Below are positions 1 to 9,838 of a stretch of 64,000 nt of DNA, piece after piece (the first letter of the stretch is position 1; the number at the start of each line of letters is the position of its first letter). Origin of the DNA: Bacteroidales bacterium (GTDB taxonomy: Bacteria; Bacteroidota; Bacteroidia; Bacteroidales; CAIWKO01); contig JALOBU010000001.1 in assembly GCA_023228145.1 (NCBI GenBank), positions 159,780 to 223,779 of the forward strand. Reading direction: 5' to 3'. The position numbers were made by a program, and so were the translations under genes. Under the pieces are notes generated by a model. That model saw only the letters and a list, made by a program, of their open reading frames with translations. It searched no databases and was not told where the DNA came from.

Positions 1-138
1 CAAATGGCTTATACCGAATTATATTTTACCCCTGTTCTATGGCCTGATTTCAGAAAAGAGCATTTATATGAAGCGATTATTGATTATCAGAAACGAGAAA
101 GAAGATTTGGAATGACAAGTGAGCAAATAAAACGATGA
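1..138 (+). CDS. uppS: Undecaprenyl diphosphate synthase, C-terminal end (partial)
   Basis: Only the last 45 codons lie in the window; the gene enters from the left edge in frame 1 and stops at TGA 136-138. The residues include [15 protein letters not shown] and [12 protein letters not shown], the conserved C-terminal end of the cis-prenyltransferase that makes the C55 lipid carrier for peptidoglycan and other envelope polymers. The catalytic Asp is outside the window. The stop codon overlaps the bamA start (ATGA), so the two genes are almost certainly co-transcribed and translationally coupled. The uppS-bamA order is common in Bacteroidota. Confidence 0.9.
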   Translation, partial: QMAYTELYFTPVLWPDFRKEHLYEAIIDYQKRERRFGMTSEQIKR

Positions 139-2759
139 TGTTATTAAAAAACTTTTTAAAACTATTTATCTTTCTGCTTATAAGTTCGCCCTTATATGCT
201 CAGATTACTATTGATGGCCAGAGTGTTATTGATTATTCCAACCCACGTGATTACGAAATACAAAAAATAACATTTAAAGGTGTTAAATTTACAGATACTA
301 CAATCTGCAGACTATTAATTGGTATATATGAGGGCGAGGTGGTAACTATTCCCGGAGAGAAAATTACAAAATCTATTAATAATTTATGGAAACAGGGCTT
401 ATTTGATGATATTAAAATTTATGCTTCAAAAATTGAAGAAAATAAAATATGGCTTGAAATATACTTGCAGGAGCACCCTCGCCTGGCGGCATCACCCATG
501 TTCTCGGCCAATGTGAAAAAATCAGAAGTGGATGACCTGAGAGAAAAACTTAACCTTATTAAAGGTGACGTTATAACGAATAATATAAAACTTAGGTCTG
601 CCGATATTATCAGAAAATATTATCATGATAAAGGTTTTTATAATGCAGAAGTAAATATTAAGGAAGTTCCTGACACATCTTCATCCAAATACTCTACCCG
701 CCTGAATATTGAAGTTAATAAAAATAAAAAGGTAAGGATCAGAAAAATAAATTTTTTTGGTAACGATAAGGTTTCAACCTACAAGTTGAAACGTGTGATG
801 AAGAAAACCAAGGAAAAAAGTATTTTTAAGCCATTTAACGGGGCGGATACATTATTATTTCAAACTTTAAAAAAATTATTCATACGAGATAGCGTTGATA
901 TTGAAACAAATATTCTACACTTTTTTTCAGAGCGTGTCGTGTTCAGAATTTTCAAATCATCCAAGTTTATGAAGGATGAGTACGAAAAAGATAAAATAGC
1001 TGTGATTGACAAATACAACGAACTGGGATTCAGGGATTCGCAAATACAATTTGACACTATTGCACGTTCAGGAGAGAATACTATTGACCTTAATATTTAT
1101 ATTAAAGAAGGGAAAACCTATTATTTCAGGAATATTACCTGGACAGGAAATACCAAATATTCAGATAAGGAGTTGAACTCCATACTCAAGATTAAAAAGG
1201 GGGATGTATATAACCAGAAACTTCTGGAAACTCATTTGAGTTACAACCCTAACGGGACAGACGTATATTCACTATACATGGATAATGGCTATCTTTTTTT
1301 TAGCGCTACACCCGTAGAGGTATTGATAGAAAATGATTCTATAGATATAGAAATAAGAGTTGTTGAAGGGAAACAGGCGTATATAAATAAGGTTACTATA
1401 CGAGGAAATTCAAAAACAAAAGACCATGTTGTAATTCGTGAAATACGTTCTAAACCAGGGCAATTGTTCAATCGCTCTGATATTATACGTACAACAAGGG
1501 AATTAGCGCAATTAAGATATTTTAATGCCGAAAAAATAATCCCCGATATTATCCCAAATCCTGTAGATGGGACTGTAGATATTGAGTATTCTGTTGAAGA
1601 AACGTCTTCGGACCAGCTTGAACTTTCGGGAGGATGGGGTATGGGCCGCTTGATAGGCACACTTGGGGTATCATTTAATAACTTTTCAACTAAAAACTTC
1701 TTCAAAAAGTCGGCTTGGTCACCCTTACCTTCAGGAGATGGACAAAAACTAAGCATAAGGCTTCAGACAAACGGTAAGTATTATCAGGCATATAACGCTT
1801 CTTTTACTGAACCATGGCTTGGGGGTAAAAAACCTCATGCATTAAGCGTTTCAGTATACTATTCTTCACAAACAAACGGCCTGAAAAAAAGTGATTCGAG
1901 CCGCCAGGCAATTAATATAACAGGTGCTTCAGTGGGTTTAGGCACTCGTTTGAAATGGCCGGATGATTATTTTACACTTTATAATGAAATTAGTTACCGA
2001 AACTATAAACTTAATAATTATTATACATCCTTTGACTTTACTAATGGCAACTCAAATAATTTAAATTATACTCTGACACTATCGCGAAATTCACTTGACC
2101 AATGGATATATCCTCGTTCTGGCTCTGAAATTTCTATAATGATGCAGCTTGCACCGCCTATTTCTTTATTTAGAAAAGAAGGATATTATGAAAAATTGCC
2201 AGAATCAGAGAAGTACCGATGGATTGAGTACCATAAATGGAAGATTGCAGCTTCTGTTTATACAAAATTGGCAGGAAATTTGGTATTGAGTGTTCGTACT
2301 AAATTTGGATTTCTTGGTTCTTATAATAAAAAAATTGGTATTCCGCCTTTTGAAAGATTTTATTTAGGTGGTGACGGCCTTTCAGGATTTTCACTGGATG
2401 GCCGAGAACTAATAGCTCTGAGAGGATATCAGAACAATTCGCTCACCCCTCGTAATGACAACGGATATACAGGTGGTGCGATCTTTGATAAATTTACAGT
2501 GGAACTGCGCTATCCCATATCTTTAAACCCTATGGCAACAGTTTATGTGCTGGGATTTGCAGAAGCGGGAAATGCCTGGGAAAACTTTAAAAAGTTTAAT
2601 CCCTTTGATGTTTACCGCTCTGCCGGAATTGGCGTAAGGGTGTATCTGCCCATGTTTGGCATGCTTGGACTTGACTGGGGGTATGGCTTTGACAATATCC
2701 CAGGTATAGGTAAAGGTGGAAGCCAGTTTCATTTTTCGATAAACCAATCTATTGATTAA
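135..2759 (+). CDS. bamA: Outer-membrane protein assembly factor BamA
   Basis: 874 residues. A hydrophobic signal peptide (about residues 1-22, ending SSPLYAQ) is followed by a periplasmic region of POTRA-type repeats (about 40-480) and a C-terminal 16-strand-type barrel (about 500-874). Recognisable pieces are the POTRA-like [20 protein letters not shown] and the barrel segment [13 protein letters not shown]. BamA is the core of the machine that folds beta-barrel proteins into the outer membrane. The POTRA3 region carries a long lysine-rich insertion (about 220-290), which I believe is usual in this phylum. Start: ATG 135 overlaps the uppS stop; the adjacent ATG at 138 is equally possible. 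Two Skp-like chaperone genes follow, fitting a single outer-membrane biogenesis operon. Confidence 0.95.
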   Translation: MMLLKNFLKLFIFLLISSPLYAQITIDGQSVIDYSNPRDYEIQKITFKGVKFTDTTICRLLIGIYEGEVVTIPGEKITKSINNLWKQGLFDDIKIYASKIEENKIWLEIYLQEHPRLAASPMFSANVKKSEVDDLREKLNLIKGDVITNNIKLRSADIIRKYYHDKGFYNAEVNIKEVPDTSSSKYSTRLNIEVNKNKKVRIRKINFFGNDKVSTYKLKRVMKKTKEKSIFKPFNGADTLLFQTLKKLFIRDSVDIETNILHFFSERVVFRIFKSSKFMKDEYEKDKIAVIDKYNELGFRDSQIQFDTIARSGENTIDLNIYIKEGKTYYFRNITWTGNTKYSDKELNSILKIKKGDVYNQKLLETHLSYNPNGTDVYSLYMDNGYLFFSATPVEVLIENDSIDIEIRVVEGKQAYINKVTIRGNSKTKDHVVIREIRSKPGQLFNRSDIIRTTRELAQLRYFNAEKIIPDIIPNPVDGTVDIEYSVEETSSDQLELSGGWGMGRLIGTLGVSFNNFSTKNFFKKSAWSPLPSGDGQKLSIRLQTNGKYYQAYNASFTEPWLGGKKPHALSVSVYYSSQTNGLKKSDSSRQAINITGASVGLGTRLKWPDDYFTLYNEISYRNYKLNNYYTSFDFTNGNSNNLNYTLTLSRNSLDQWIYPRSGSEISIMMQLAPPISLFRKEGYYEKLPESEKYRWIEYHKWKIAASVYTKLAGNLVLSVRTKFGFLGSYNKKIGIPPFERFYLGGDGLSGFSLDGRELIALRGYQNNSLTPRNDNGYTGGAIFDKFTVELRYPISLNPMATVYVLGFAEAGNAWENFKKFNPFDVYRSAGIGVRVYLPMFGMLGLDWGYGFDNIPGIGKGGSQFHFSINQSID

Positions 2760-2785
2760 TAAAAACCCATGAAATGGAGGTCATT

Positions 2786-3346
2786 ATGAAAAAGTTATTT
2801 TTTTTAGTTGTTGTTTTTGCTTTATTTTCATTTAATTCAAATGCACAGAAGTTTGCTTATGTAGATACGGATTATATTTTGGAGAACATGTCAGAGTACA
2901 GAGATGCTCAGGAAATTCTTGATAAATTGTCATTGGAATGGCAAAAAGAAATCGAAACAAAATTTTCTGAAATAGATAAAATGTATAAGAATTTTCAGGC
3001 CGAAGCCGTTCTTCTCCCCGAAGATATTAAGAAAAAACGTCAGGACGAGATAATTACCAAAGAACGTGAAGCAAAAGACTTGCAGAAAAAAAGATTCGGG
3101 AAAGATGGAGACCTTTTTAAGAAAAGACAGGAGTTGATAAAACCTATTCAGGATAAAGTGTATGACGCTATTGAAAGTATAGCCAATTCAAGCGGATATG
3201 CATTTATATTTGATAAGTCCAGTAGCACCACTATGCTTTATACAAATACAAAATTTGACAGAAGTGACGATGTACTGGAAAAACTTGGATATAAGCCCGG
3301 AGCAATTAAAACCAATGACGATAAAGATGCCAAAGATGATGAATAG
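2786..3346 (+). CDS. OmpH/Skp family periplasmic chaperone (first copy)
   Basis: 186 residues from ATG 2786. A longer reading from ATG 2774 would add MEVI. I prefer 2786 because it begins directly with a signal peptide (MKKLFFLVVVFALFSF...NAQ) and has GGAGG at 2776-2780 as a ribosome-binding site. After the signal comes KFAYVDTDYIL, typical of the Skp/OmpH family, then a charged coiled-coil hairpin (about 45-120) and a C-terminal strand region (AFIFDKSSSTTMLYT). Skp-like trimers hold unfolded outer-membrane proteins in the periplasm for delivery to BamA. The gene follows bamA by 26 bases. The tail is rich in Lys and Asp (NDDKDAKDDE). Confidence 0.9.
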   Translation: MKKLFFLVVVFALFSFNSNAQKFAYVDTDYILENMSEYRDAQEILDKLSLEWQKEIETKFSEIDKMYKNFQAEAVLLPEDIKKKRQDEIITKEREAKDLQKKRFGKDGDLFKKRQELIKPIQDKVYDAIESIANSSGYAFIFDKSSSTTMLYTNTKFDRSDDVLEKLGYKPGAIKTNDDKDAKDDE

Positions 3347-3353
3347 TTAGTTT

Positions 3354-3379
3354 TTTGATGAATAAAAAACATACCTTTG
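3354..3379 (+). promoter_or_regulatory. Putative Bacteroidota promoter for the second ompH copy
   Basis: The -7 element TACCTTTG (3372-3379) matches TAnnTTTG. A TTTG lies at 3354-3357, but the spacer is only 14 bases, shorter than the usual 17-23, so the upstream element is doubtful. Its position between the two ompH genes suggests the second copy can be transcribed separately. Confidence 0.4.
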
Positions 3380-3418
3380 CACTCAATTTGATAAAAAACA
3401 ATTAATAAATTTTAATAT

Positions 3419-3934
3419 ATGAAAAAAGTAATCACGGTTGTACTTATTATTCTTATGGTTGGAATATCAAGCGAAACATTTGCTCAGAAAAAGCAGAAAT
3501 TCGGGCATATTGATTCTAATGAACTACTGAAATTAATGCCTGGTAGAGATTCCGCGATGATTGTAATTCAGGATTATGCAAAAACTCTTGAAAATCAGCT
3601 TAAAGCAATGCAAAATGAACTGGAAACCAAATATCAAAATTATCTGGCAAATGAGCCAAACATGACTGCCTTGATTAAACAGACCAATCAAAAAGAGCTT
3701 CAGGATTTGCAAGCAAGAATTGAAGCATTTCAGGAATCTGCACAGGATGAACTCGAAACGAAGCAAAATGAACTTTTAAAACCCATAATTGATAAAGCAA
3801 AAGCAGCTATCGAAAAAGTTGGTAAGGACAACCTTTATACCTACATTTTTGATGCAGGGCTTGGTGTTTTGCTCTATGTTGACCCTACTGAAGATATTTT
3901 ACCCATGGTAAAAAAAGAACTCGGGCTGAATTAA
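3419..3934 (+). CDS. OmpH/Skp family periplasmic chaperone (second copy)
   Basis: 171 residues with a signal peptide (about 1-22, ending SSETFAQ), then KFGHIDSNELLKLMPGRD, the family's first strand. A long amphipathic Glu/Gln/Lys coiled coil follows (about 50-130), then the closing YIFDAGLGVLLYVDP strand. It is a paralogue of the preceding gene. Paired ompH genes after bamA are a familiar Bacteroidota arrangement; the two proteins may form separate trimers or serve different clients, which the sequence does not decide. A strong terminator follows within 20 bases, so the uppS-bamA-ompH-ompH unit ends here. Confidence 0.9.
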   Translation: MKKVITVVLIILMVGISSETFAQKKQKFGHIDSNELLKLMPGRDSAMIVIQDYAKTLENQLKAMQNELETKYQNYLANEPNMTALIKQTNQKELQDLQARIEAFQESAQDELETKQNELLKPIIDKAKAAIEKVGKDNLYTYIFDAGLGVLLYVDPTEDILPMVKKELGLN

Positions 3935-3952
3935 AAATAATTTGTCAAAAAT

Positions 3953-3993
3953 AAAAAATCAAAAATTCCTGTTGGGGTTTTTGATTTTTTTTT
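3953..3993 (+). terminator. Rho-independent terminator after ompH
   Basis: Left arm 3953-3969 (AAAAAATCAAAAATTCC) pairs with right arm 3974-3990 through a TGTT loop, allowing two G-T pairs, and runs into a nine-T tract (3985-3993). It sits 19 bases past the ompH stop and separates this operon from the next gene. Confidence 0.8.
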
Positions 3994-4033
3994 AAAGAAT
4001 AAAATATCAAAGAAATCAGTCATAACTTAAACA

Positions 4034-5155
4034 ATGAAAAAAAACTTTTTTGTTATAGAAGCATTGTGTCTTGCATTATTTATTAATATAAGTACCCCTT
4101 CATGGTCGCAGCAAGCAAAACCTGTTAAGATAAGTGGTAACATAGAAAATAACAAATTTACCACCGTTTCATTGATTCATATTGGGAAAGAAGCGAAACT
4201 TGATACTGTTGCTGCTATGGATGCTCAGGGTGTTTTCAATATCTTAAAAGACATTTCTACTCCGGATTTTTATAAACTGCAGTTCGACAACAGCAATGCC
4301 ATTATGATGATATTATATCCCGGTGATAATATTGAACTCAGAACCGATGCGAGTGATTTTTTTAATAAATTAACCATTAAAGGCAGCGAACAGACTTTGC
4401 AGGTATACACAAATCAGAAAGTTATTTCTTCGGCAAAACAAAAGCTTGATAGTATAAACAATTTATTAGCCAGAGAAAAATTTTCTTCACAATATGATTC
4501 TATTTTAATAGTGAGCAGACTTGCTTACGAGCAAATTGAACTGGATAAAGATAAAACTTTATCTTCATTTATATTAAAAAACCCTTGCTCGCTGGCTGTT
4601 TTGTTTTTGATAGAATCTTTACCTTTAGATAAACATATCAACGCATATACAGGAGCTGATTCATGCCTCTTTTTAAATTTTCCTGATAATTTTTTTGTAA
4701 AAAACTTTCACAACAGTTACACCGGGGCCACTAAAACAGCTATTGGTTCGGTTGCACCTGATTTTACACTACCCGACTCAGCAGGTATAAAAATCAGTTT
4801 GAGTTCTCTTCGTGGGAAATATGTACTTGTTGATTTCTGGGCATCCTGGTGTGGTCCATGCAAAAAAGAACTTCCCAATCTTATAAAGTTATATAAAGAT
4901 TTTAAGTCTTCAAAATTTGAAATTCTTGGAGTTTCGCTTGACAAAACAAGAGCAGCATGGGTTGGAGCCATACGTTCTGAAAAACTCAGCTGGATACACG
5001 TCAGCGACCTTAAATACTGGCAATCGGAAGTTGTGCCCTTATATCATATCACCGGAATACCGCATATGATTTTACTTGACCCTGAAGGGAAAATTATTGC
5101 GAAAAACCTTAGAGGAGAAGAATTATACCATACCATTAAAGACATTCTTAAATAA
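4034..5155 (+). CDS. TlpA-like thioredoxin-fold disulfide reductase with DUF4369-type N-terminus
   Basis: 373 residues. A signal peptide (about 1-25, ending PSWSQQ) is followed by an N-terminal beta domain (about 30-130; KISGNIENNKFTTVSLIHIG), typical of the DUF4369 domain fused to thioredoxins in Bacteroidota. After a helical linker comes a thioredoxin/AhpC-TSA domain (about 235-373). The redox motif is WASWCGPC with Cys273 and Cys276; the cis-proline is in TGIPHMILLDPEGKI. Such proteins reduce or maintain periplasmic cysteines, for example during cytochrome c maturation, but the substrate cannot be named from sequence. The downstream HD gene starts 3 bases after the stop, so the two are probably co-transcribed. 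Confidence 0.85.
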   Translation: MKKNFFVIEALCLALFINISTPSWSQQAKPVKISGNIENNKFTTVSLIHIGKEAKLDTVAAMDAQGVFNILKDISTPDFYKLQFDNSNAIMMILYPGDNIELRTDASDFFNKLTIKGSEQTLQVYTNQKVISSAKQKLDSINNLLAREKFSSQYDSILIVSRLAYEQIELDKDKTLSSFILKNPCSLAVLFLIESLPLDKHINAYTGADSCLFLNFPDNFFVKNFHNSYTGATKTAIGSVAPDFTLPDSAGIKISLSSLRGKYVLVDFWASWCGPCKKELPNLIKLYKDFKSSKFEILGVSLDKTRAAWVGAIRSEKLSWIHVSDLKYWQSEVVPLYHITGIPHMILLDPEGKIIAKNLRGEELYHTIKDILK

Positions 5156-5158
5156 TTT

Positions 5159-5824
5159 TTGGCAACAGAAAAATATTACCGGATTATTGAAAAAACACGA
5201 GAATATGTAATGCGTGAGTTTTCCGGCGAGGGTTCAGGCCATGACTGGTGGCATATTTACAGAGTTCACAAACTTTCGGTTTATATTGCTAAAAAAGAAA
5301 ATGCTGATTTGTTTCCTGTAGAAATGGCTTCTCTGATGCATGAGCTTGATGACTGGAAATTTAATGCTGAAGGCTCTGATAAAACCGGACATTGGCTGCA
5401 ACAATGTCAGCTTGGAAATAATGATATAAAGAAAATTAAACAAATTATTTCAAAAGTTTCTTTCAAAGGAGCAGGAGAAAAGAGCACAGGATTGACATTG
5501 GAAGAAATGGTGGTACAGGATGCCGACCGCCTTGATGCTATGGGTGCAATAGGTATCGCCAGAGCTTTTGCTTATGGGGGCTTCAAAAACAGGGAAATAT
5601 ATAATCCGGATATTCAACCTGTGTTACATAAAAACTTTTCTGAATATAAGAAGAGCCAAAGCCATACCATTAATCATTTTTATGAAAAGCTTTTATTGCT
5701 GAGTGGCCGGATGAATACTGCAACAGCAGAGTCTCTGGCGGCAAAACGTCATCAGTTTATTGAAAAATTTCTGAAAGAGTTTTTCAACGAGTGGAACTTC
5801 AATGAAAAAGATAATTCGGTTTAG
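5159..5824 (+). CDS. HD-domain metal-dependent phosphohydrolase
   Basis: 221 residues using TTG 5159 as start, 3 bases after the previous stop; no suitable ATG lies near the N-terminus. The fold is the single-domain HD hydrolase of the YedJ type: H32 in GHDWWHIYRV, a histidine pair region at ASLMHELDDWKF (H61), and the distal QDADRLDAMGAIGIARAF. These soluble enzymes hydrolyse phosphate esters, but the substrate is unknown. The family's central HD dipeptide reads HE here (H61-E62), an odd change at a metal ligand. The stop codon overlaps that of the convergent porin gene by 3 bases. Confidence 0.8.
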   Translation: MATEKYYRIIEKTREYVMREFSGEGSGHDWWHIYRVHKLSVYIAKKENADLFPVEMASLMHELDDWKFNAEGSDKTGHWLQQCQLGNNDIKKIKQIISKVSFKGAGEKSTGLTLEEMVVQDADRLDAMGAIGIARAFAYGGFKNREIYNPDIQPVLHKNFSEYKKSQSHTINHFYEKLLLLSGRMNTATAESLAAKRHQFIEKFLKEFFNEWNFNEKDNSV

Positions 5825-7077
5825 AAATAATAGAAGAAAGAGTACATCAAGCGGATATTACTGACAGGTTTTACATTTTGCACTTCTCCTAAACTATTAT
5901 TTTTGTTTCCATACCCGGCTACAGTATAATCGCCTTCAATGCCCATTTTTATTTTTCCAGAAATAAAAACAAAACGTGGAGAAATCCGATATACATAAGA
6001 AATATTCCATCCGCGTGCAAAATATGAGTTTTGATTCGTCCAGTCCAGAATATTTTCGAAAGCGCCTAAGTTTTTTGTATATCCGCCCAAAATACCAAAA
6101 CGGAATTTTTCTCCATTGGTAGATAAATCCATCCAGCTTGAAACAGTGTATAATGGAGTGTAACTGAAATCACCTCTTGCAACAGTGGTGCTGTCTGTGG
6201 TGTATCTGTATGCATAGCCACCGAGCATTGTTTGATTGTAAAGGTCTTGCCCATAAATACCGGATAGCTTGAAGGTGATTTTCGGGCAGCGGTATTTAAA
6301 ACATACCGAGAATGCGTACGTATTTATGCTCACATTTGTAGCATAATTGCTGTCGGTAACAAGGCGGGGCGTAAGTATTTTGTAGTCAGCGCAACCGCTA
6401 ACAAATATTTCACGGGATTTATCTTCATTGAAATGCTGATAAGAAATCCTGAGGTTTAAATCGGGCATGGCGGCATTGGTTAATGAAGCGGGGCCTCCCC
6501 AGCTGGCAAAATCACGCTGCGACATTACGGAAAGCATAAATTTTACTTCCTTAAATTTTTGTACAACTTTTATCTGAGGGTTTCTGGAGAATGGTTGAAA
6601 AGGGCAGCCTGTGTTTACTGCCATTATTTCGGGGAAACACTCTTCTGCGAACATACCATGCCATGTTTGCCCAATCGTAAGTTCTGTGTTTGTCCAAGAT
6701 AATTTCCCAAAAGCGTGACGTAACCTGAAGCAATTAATACTGGCATCGGTAGTGCCGTAAAATTCTGCTTCAATCACTCCCGAAGTCTTTGCTCCAAAAG
6801 CATTAGGACCTGTAATATCTCCTCTTAACCGGCTCTGAATGGATAAAATGTTGAAAGAGGTTTTGGAATTAACATCTATGCTGTCGGCATCATATAAAAC
6901 ATTTTCGGGGTAAAGATAAAAATGACCTTCACGAATACCTACTGTTTTTCGGTAATCATAAAAAAAATCATTTTTAACGTATCCTGAGAAATGTATGCCG
7001 AATTTTTTCTGTTCTTCCTGAGCAGAGCATATCATGGACAGAAGTATCAGAAATACGAATAGTAATTTTTTGTACAT
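5821..7077 (-). CDS. Porin-like outer-membrane beta-barrel protein
   Basis: 418 residues from the ATG at 7077. An in-frame ATG at 7113 would add 12 residues ahead of the signal peptide but would lie almost on the predicted transcription start. The protein opens with a signal peptide (MYKKLLFVFLILLSMICSAQ), then KFGIHFSGYVKNDFFYDYR and many alternating aromatic strands (LRLRHAFGKLSW, TELTIGQTWHGMF), ending in aromatic YSFFYYF as barrel proteins do. It resembles trimeric DcaP-like porins in the GYVKxD opening and the long barrel, but I could not confirm the family; the substrate is unknown. It is monocistronic with its own promoter. Confidence 0.65.
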   Translation of the reverse strand: MYKKLLFVFLILLSMICSAQEEQKKFGIHFSGYVKNDFFYDYRKTVGIREGHFYLYPENVLYDADSIDVNSKTSFNILSIQSRLRGDITGPNAFGAKTSGVIEAEFYGTTDASINCFRLRHAFGKLSWTNTELTIGQTWHGMFAEECFPEIMAVNTGCPFQPFSRNPQIKVVQKFKEVKFMLSVMSQRDFASWGGPASLTNAAMPDLNLRISYQHFNEDKSREIFVSGCADYKILTPRLVTDSNYATNVSINTYAFSVCFKYRCPKITFKLSGIYGQDLYNQTMLGGYAYRYTTDSTTVARGDFSYTPLYTVSSWMDLSTNGEKFRFGILGGYTKNLGAFENILDWTNQNSYFARGWNISYVYRISPRFVFISGKIKMGIEGDYTVAGYGNKNNSLGEVQNVKPVSNIRLMYSFFYYF

Positions 7078-7122
7078 AGAATTTGATTGAGTTATTAATA
7101 AAGAAACTTTCATGAATTTTTA

Positions 7123-7153
7123 CAAATATACATAAGCATGAAATAAAATCAAA
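7123..7153 (-). promoter_or_regulatory. Bacteroidota-type promoter for the porin-like gene
   Basis: Read on the minus strand, TTTG (7153-7150), 19-base spacer, then TATATTTG (7130-7123), an exact match to TTTG-N19-TAnnTTTG. Transcription would start near 7117, giving a leader of about 40 bases to the ATG at 7077. This supports that start over 7113. Confidence 0.65.
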
Positions 7154-7220
7154 AATTTATGAAAGTTTGCTAATCCGATATTTGGCGGATTACTTTAATG
7201 GGAGCCAGTAAAAAAATAAT

Positions 7221-9674
7221 TTATTTTAAAAGAGTAATAGTTCCGTTAAAATTATATTCTTTTTTATCGTAACCAACGGCCTCAATGATATAAAAATAAG
7301 TTCCATCAGCACAAACTCCATCACTGTTGCTTGTCCCGTTCCAAACGTCTTTCTTTTCCATTTCAACAGAAAAGTCTATAAAGTTATTGTTAAATATTTT
7401 TTTACCCCAACGGTTGAAAATAGAAATCGTCAGGCTCTGTATACCTTGCGATTCAATCTGAAAGACATCATTATAGGAATCTCCGTTAGGAGTGAAAACA
7501 TTGGGTATTTTAATTTCTGAAGGTATTAATGCATGCACCAAAAGAGTGTCGGCATCTTCACAGAAATTTGGTGGGCCGCTGGAAACAACAAGTATAACCA
7601 TGTAATCGCCCATATCATTATAGATAAAAGGAGGAGGATTTTGTAATGTAGAAATGTTATTGGGTGAAGACGGGTCACCGAAATCCCAGTGGTACGTAAT
7701 TGAACCAGGACCAGAAATATCATCAAAATAAGTAAACTGAACCTCAAAGGGAACATACCCCTCGGGGGGATATGGATTACTTATAATTTCCGAATTGATA
7801 AGAGTTTGTGTAGATATGCTTGCCGATTCAACAACAAAGCAATTATGAGCTGAATATGTCACCGTGCACGTGTAGCCACCCGGGCAAAGGTTAATAACAT
7901 TTGCACTTGTCTGCGATGTATTGCTCCATGCATAACTAACGGGCGGTGAATAATTATCACTTAACAAAGTTGAAATAGTGCCGTTACAATACCCTGTGCA
8001 GGTTTGGTCTAAGGAGTTCAATGTGAGTATAACATGAGGCGGTTGTTCTAAAATAACAAAATTTGTGGCCGTACAGCCAATATCATCAGTAACTGTCACA
8101 AAATACTGCCCTGCCCCGAGATTTCCCATGGAGCTATTTGTTCCAAAAATATTTGTACCGTCAGACCATGAATAAGAATAGGGTTCAAGTCCCGTGTAAC
8201 CTGTTACAGTTGCAGAGCCATCGGTATAGCCGTAACAGGTAACAGAATCCACCTGAGTTATCTGTGATGTGAGGTTGCTGATGCTAACCATTACACTGTC
8301 GATGGTATGATAACCACAGCCGTCGTTTACGGTTACATAATACATACTCGGTGTGGTGGGGTTAACAGTTACATACGGGGTATTTCCCGCATAATCACTC
8401 CATTCATAAGTCATGGGGTGGCCGTCATTATAAAATCCTCCGTAAACAATAACTCCAATATAGGCAGGAACACCATTGCAGCTATGAACATAAGCTGGGT
8501 CCATAACCGTTGATAAAGGTGGATAATCTTTAATGATAATGGTAATCGTATCAAGTCCTCCGCAAGCAGTATTAACGTAAATTATTTCAACTGTTTCTGG
8601 GGTTTCATTTATACCATCGGAAATGGGGTCAATTTCAAAATAAACTAAAGTGTCCCCGGGGTATATCACCAGACTGTCAGGTACGGCTGGATAGTCAATG
8701 TCTTCAATGGCTGTGCCACCAATGGTATAATGAATTACAATAGTTTCTGTTGCAGGTTGCCCAAGGTGGAAGGTTATTATGGCATTGTTGCATCCTTCAA
8801 CTGCAACAGTATCAATGTTTGAAGTATATGACGTAGAGAAAGAAAGTCCGTTGGACATAAAACTGTTTTCTTCAAGAAAAACTCCGGAGTCGAATATTTG
8901 GTCACCTGCATCTCCTACAGCAAGTTTGATGTGGTATTGCTGACATGCCTGTAGAATAATCTGAGCCGTATATACTTTGGTGAGCCTGTCATACTGAAAA
9001 TATTGGCCTCCTGTATTTAGCCAAGACCAGGTACTGCCGGCGGAGCAGACATTATCTATAGTTACATAATTGTTCGGATTGTTGGGCATCAGCGCGATGT
9101 TGACAGCGCCATTGGAAAAAGGGCCTGCAATTCCCGGGCCGCTGATAAAAAAGCCAAAAACATCGTTGAAGTTTGAATTACAATACTCGTCAAATTCCTC
9201 TGAGCCAAAAACATACCTGAAACGAACCGTATCGGATATAGGGACAAAATCAAATTCCAGAACAGCTTTATCATTTACCGAATACCCTTGGATTAAAAGT
9301 TGTAAATCATCATCGGAACCTGTCCCCATCTGATTAGAATAATTCCCCGCATTATTATTAGGGCCAATGGCATATGCAGCAGTACCCGAAGTTAAAATAA
9401 TCCCCCCGGTAAATCCAAGTTGAGTTGTGGCTGCGCCAGTAGTAGTAAAACTTCCTATCATGTCAGAAGTGATATTTGCAGCGCTGCCATTAAATGTTCC
9501 ATTACTAACCGTAATACCACTGCCTATCAAAACATCTTGTATCAGTTGAATAGGTGTCTTTCCCAGCGCAGTCCCTTGTGTGACGGATAACTGTGCAAAG
9601 GTTGTGGGGGTGATTAATAAAATTAATAGGTTGGTTACAAGAAAACTATAACAAATATAATGAAATTTTTTCAT
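7221..9674 (-). CDS. Large secreted adhesin-like protein with T9SS type B (gliding-type) C-terminal domain
   Basis: 817 residues. Signal peptide about 1-27. Residues 30-290 fit the 'choice-of-anchor L' domain (ending with FRYVFGSEEFDEYCNSNFND and FGFFISGPGI). A Calx-beta-like domain follows (about 295-390), then an Ig-like module, two SprB-type repeats (about 480-640; TVTDDIGCTATNF), a PKD domain (about 645-725; YHWDFGDPSSPNN) and a C-terminal domain with IPNVFTPNGDSYNDVF and IFNRWGKKIF. That last domain is the gliding-motility-associated sorting domain that directs export through the type IX system and anchoring at the cell surface. The likely role is a surface adhesin; the ligand is unknown. 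Its PKD-CTD half closely resembles that of the protein at 20263-23679. Confidence 0.85.
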   Translation of the reverse strand: MKKFHYICYSFLVTNLLILLITPTTFAQLSVTQGTALGKTPIQLIQDVLIGSGITVSNGTFNGSAANITSDMIGSFTTTGAATTQLGFTGGIILTSGTAAYAIGPNNNAGNYSNQMGTGSDDDLQLLIQGYSVNDKAVLEFDFVPISDTVRFRYVFGSEEFDEYCNSNFNDVFGFFISGPGIAGPFSNGAVNIALMPNNPNNYVTIDNVCSAGSTWSWLNTGGQYFQYDRLTKVYTAQIILQACQQYHIKLAVGDAGDQIFDSGVFLEENSFMSNGLSFSTSYTSNIDTVAVEGCNNAIITFHLGQPATETIVIHYTIGGTAIEDIDYPAVPDSLVIYPGDTLVYFEIDPISDGINETPETVEIIYVNTACGGLDTITIIIKDYPPLSTVMDPAYVHSCNGVPAYIGVIVYGGFYNDGHPMTYEWSDYAGNTPYVTVNPTTPSMYYVTVNDGCGYHTIDSVMVSISNLTSQITQVDSVTCYGYTDGSATVTGYTGLEPYSYSWSDGTNIFGTNSSMGNLGAGQYFVTVTDDIGCTATNFVILEQPPHVILTLNSLDQTCTGYCNGTISTLLSDNYSPPVSYAWSNTSQTSANVINLCPGGYTCTVTYSAHNCFVVESASISTQTLINSEIISNPYPPEGYVPFEVQFTYFDDISGPGSITYHWDFGDPSSPNNISTLQNPPPFIYNDMGDYMVILVVSSGPPNFCEDADTLLVHALIPSEIKIPNVFTPNGDSYNDVFQIESQGIQSLTISIFNRWGKKIFNNNFIDFSVEMEKKDVWNGTSNSDGVCADGTYFYIIEAVGYDKKEYNFNGTITLLK

Positions 9675-9714
9675 AAATGTATGATTGAGTTTATTTATGT
9701 AAAGTTATGAAAAA

Positions 9715-9743
9715 CAAAATTAAAGACAATTAAAATTAACAAA
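9715..9743 (-). promoter_or_regulatory. Promoter for the 817-residue secreted protein
   Basis: On the minus strand: TTTG (9743-9740), 17-base spacer, TAATTTTG (9722-9715). It lies about 40 bases upstream of the ATG at 9674 and back to back with the dusB promoter. Confidence 0.55.
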
Positions 9744-9746
9744 AGG

Positions 9747-9778
9747 TTGCATATTAAGCACTTAAATAAATACTTTTG
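9747..9778 (+). promoter_or_regulatory. Promoter for dusB
   Basis: TTG (9747-9749), 21-base spacer, TACTTTTG (9771-9778). A second -7-like element, TAATTTTG, lies at 9826-9833, only 5 bases before the dusB ATG and with no good upstream partner. Confidence 0.55.
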
Positions 9779-9838
9779 TAGAGGTTTTTACTTCAATAAG
9801 TATAAAAAATTATCTTTTATTACGATAATTTTGCATAA

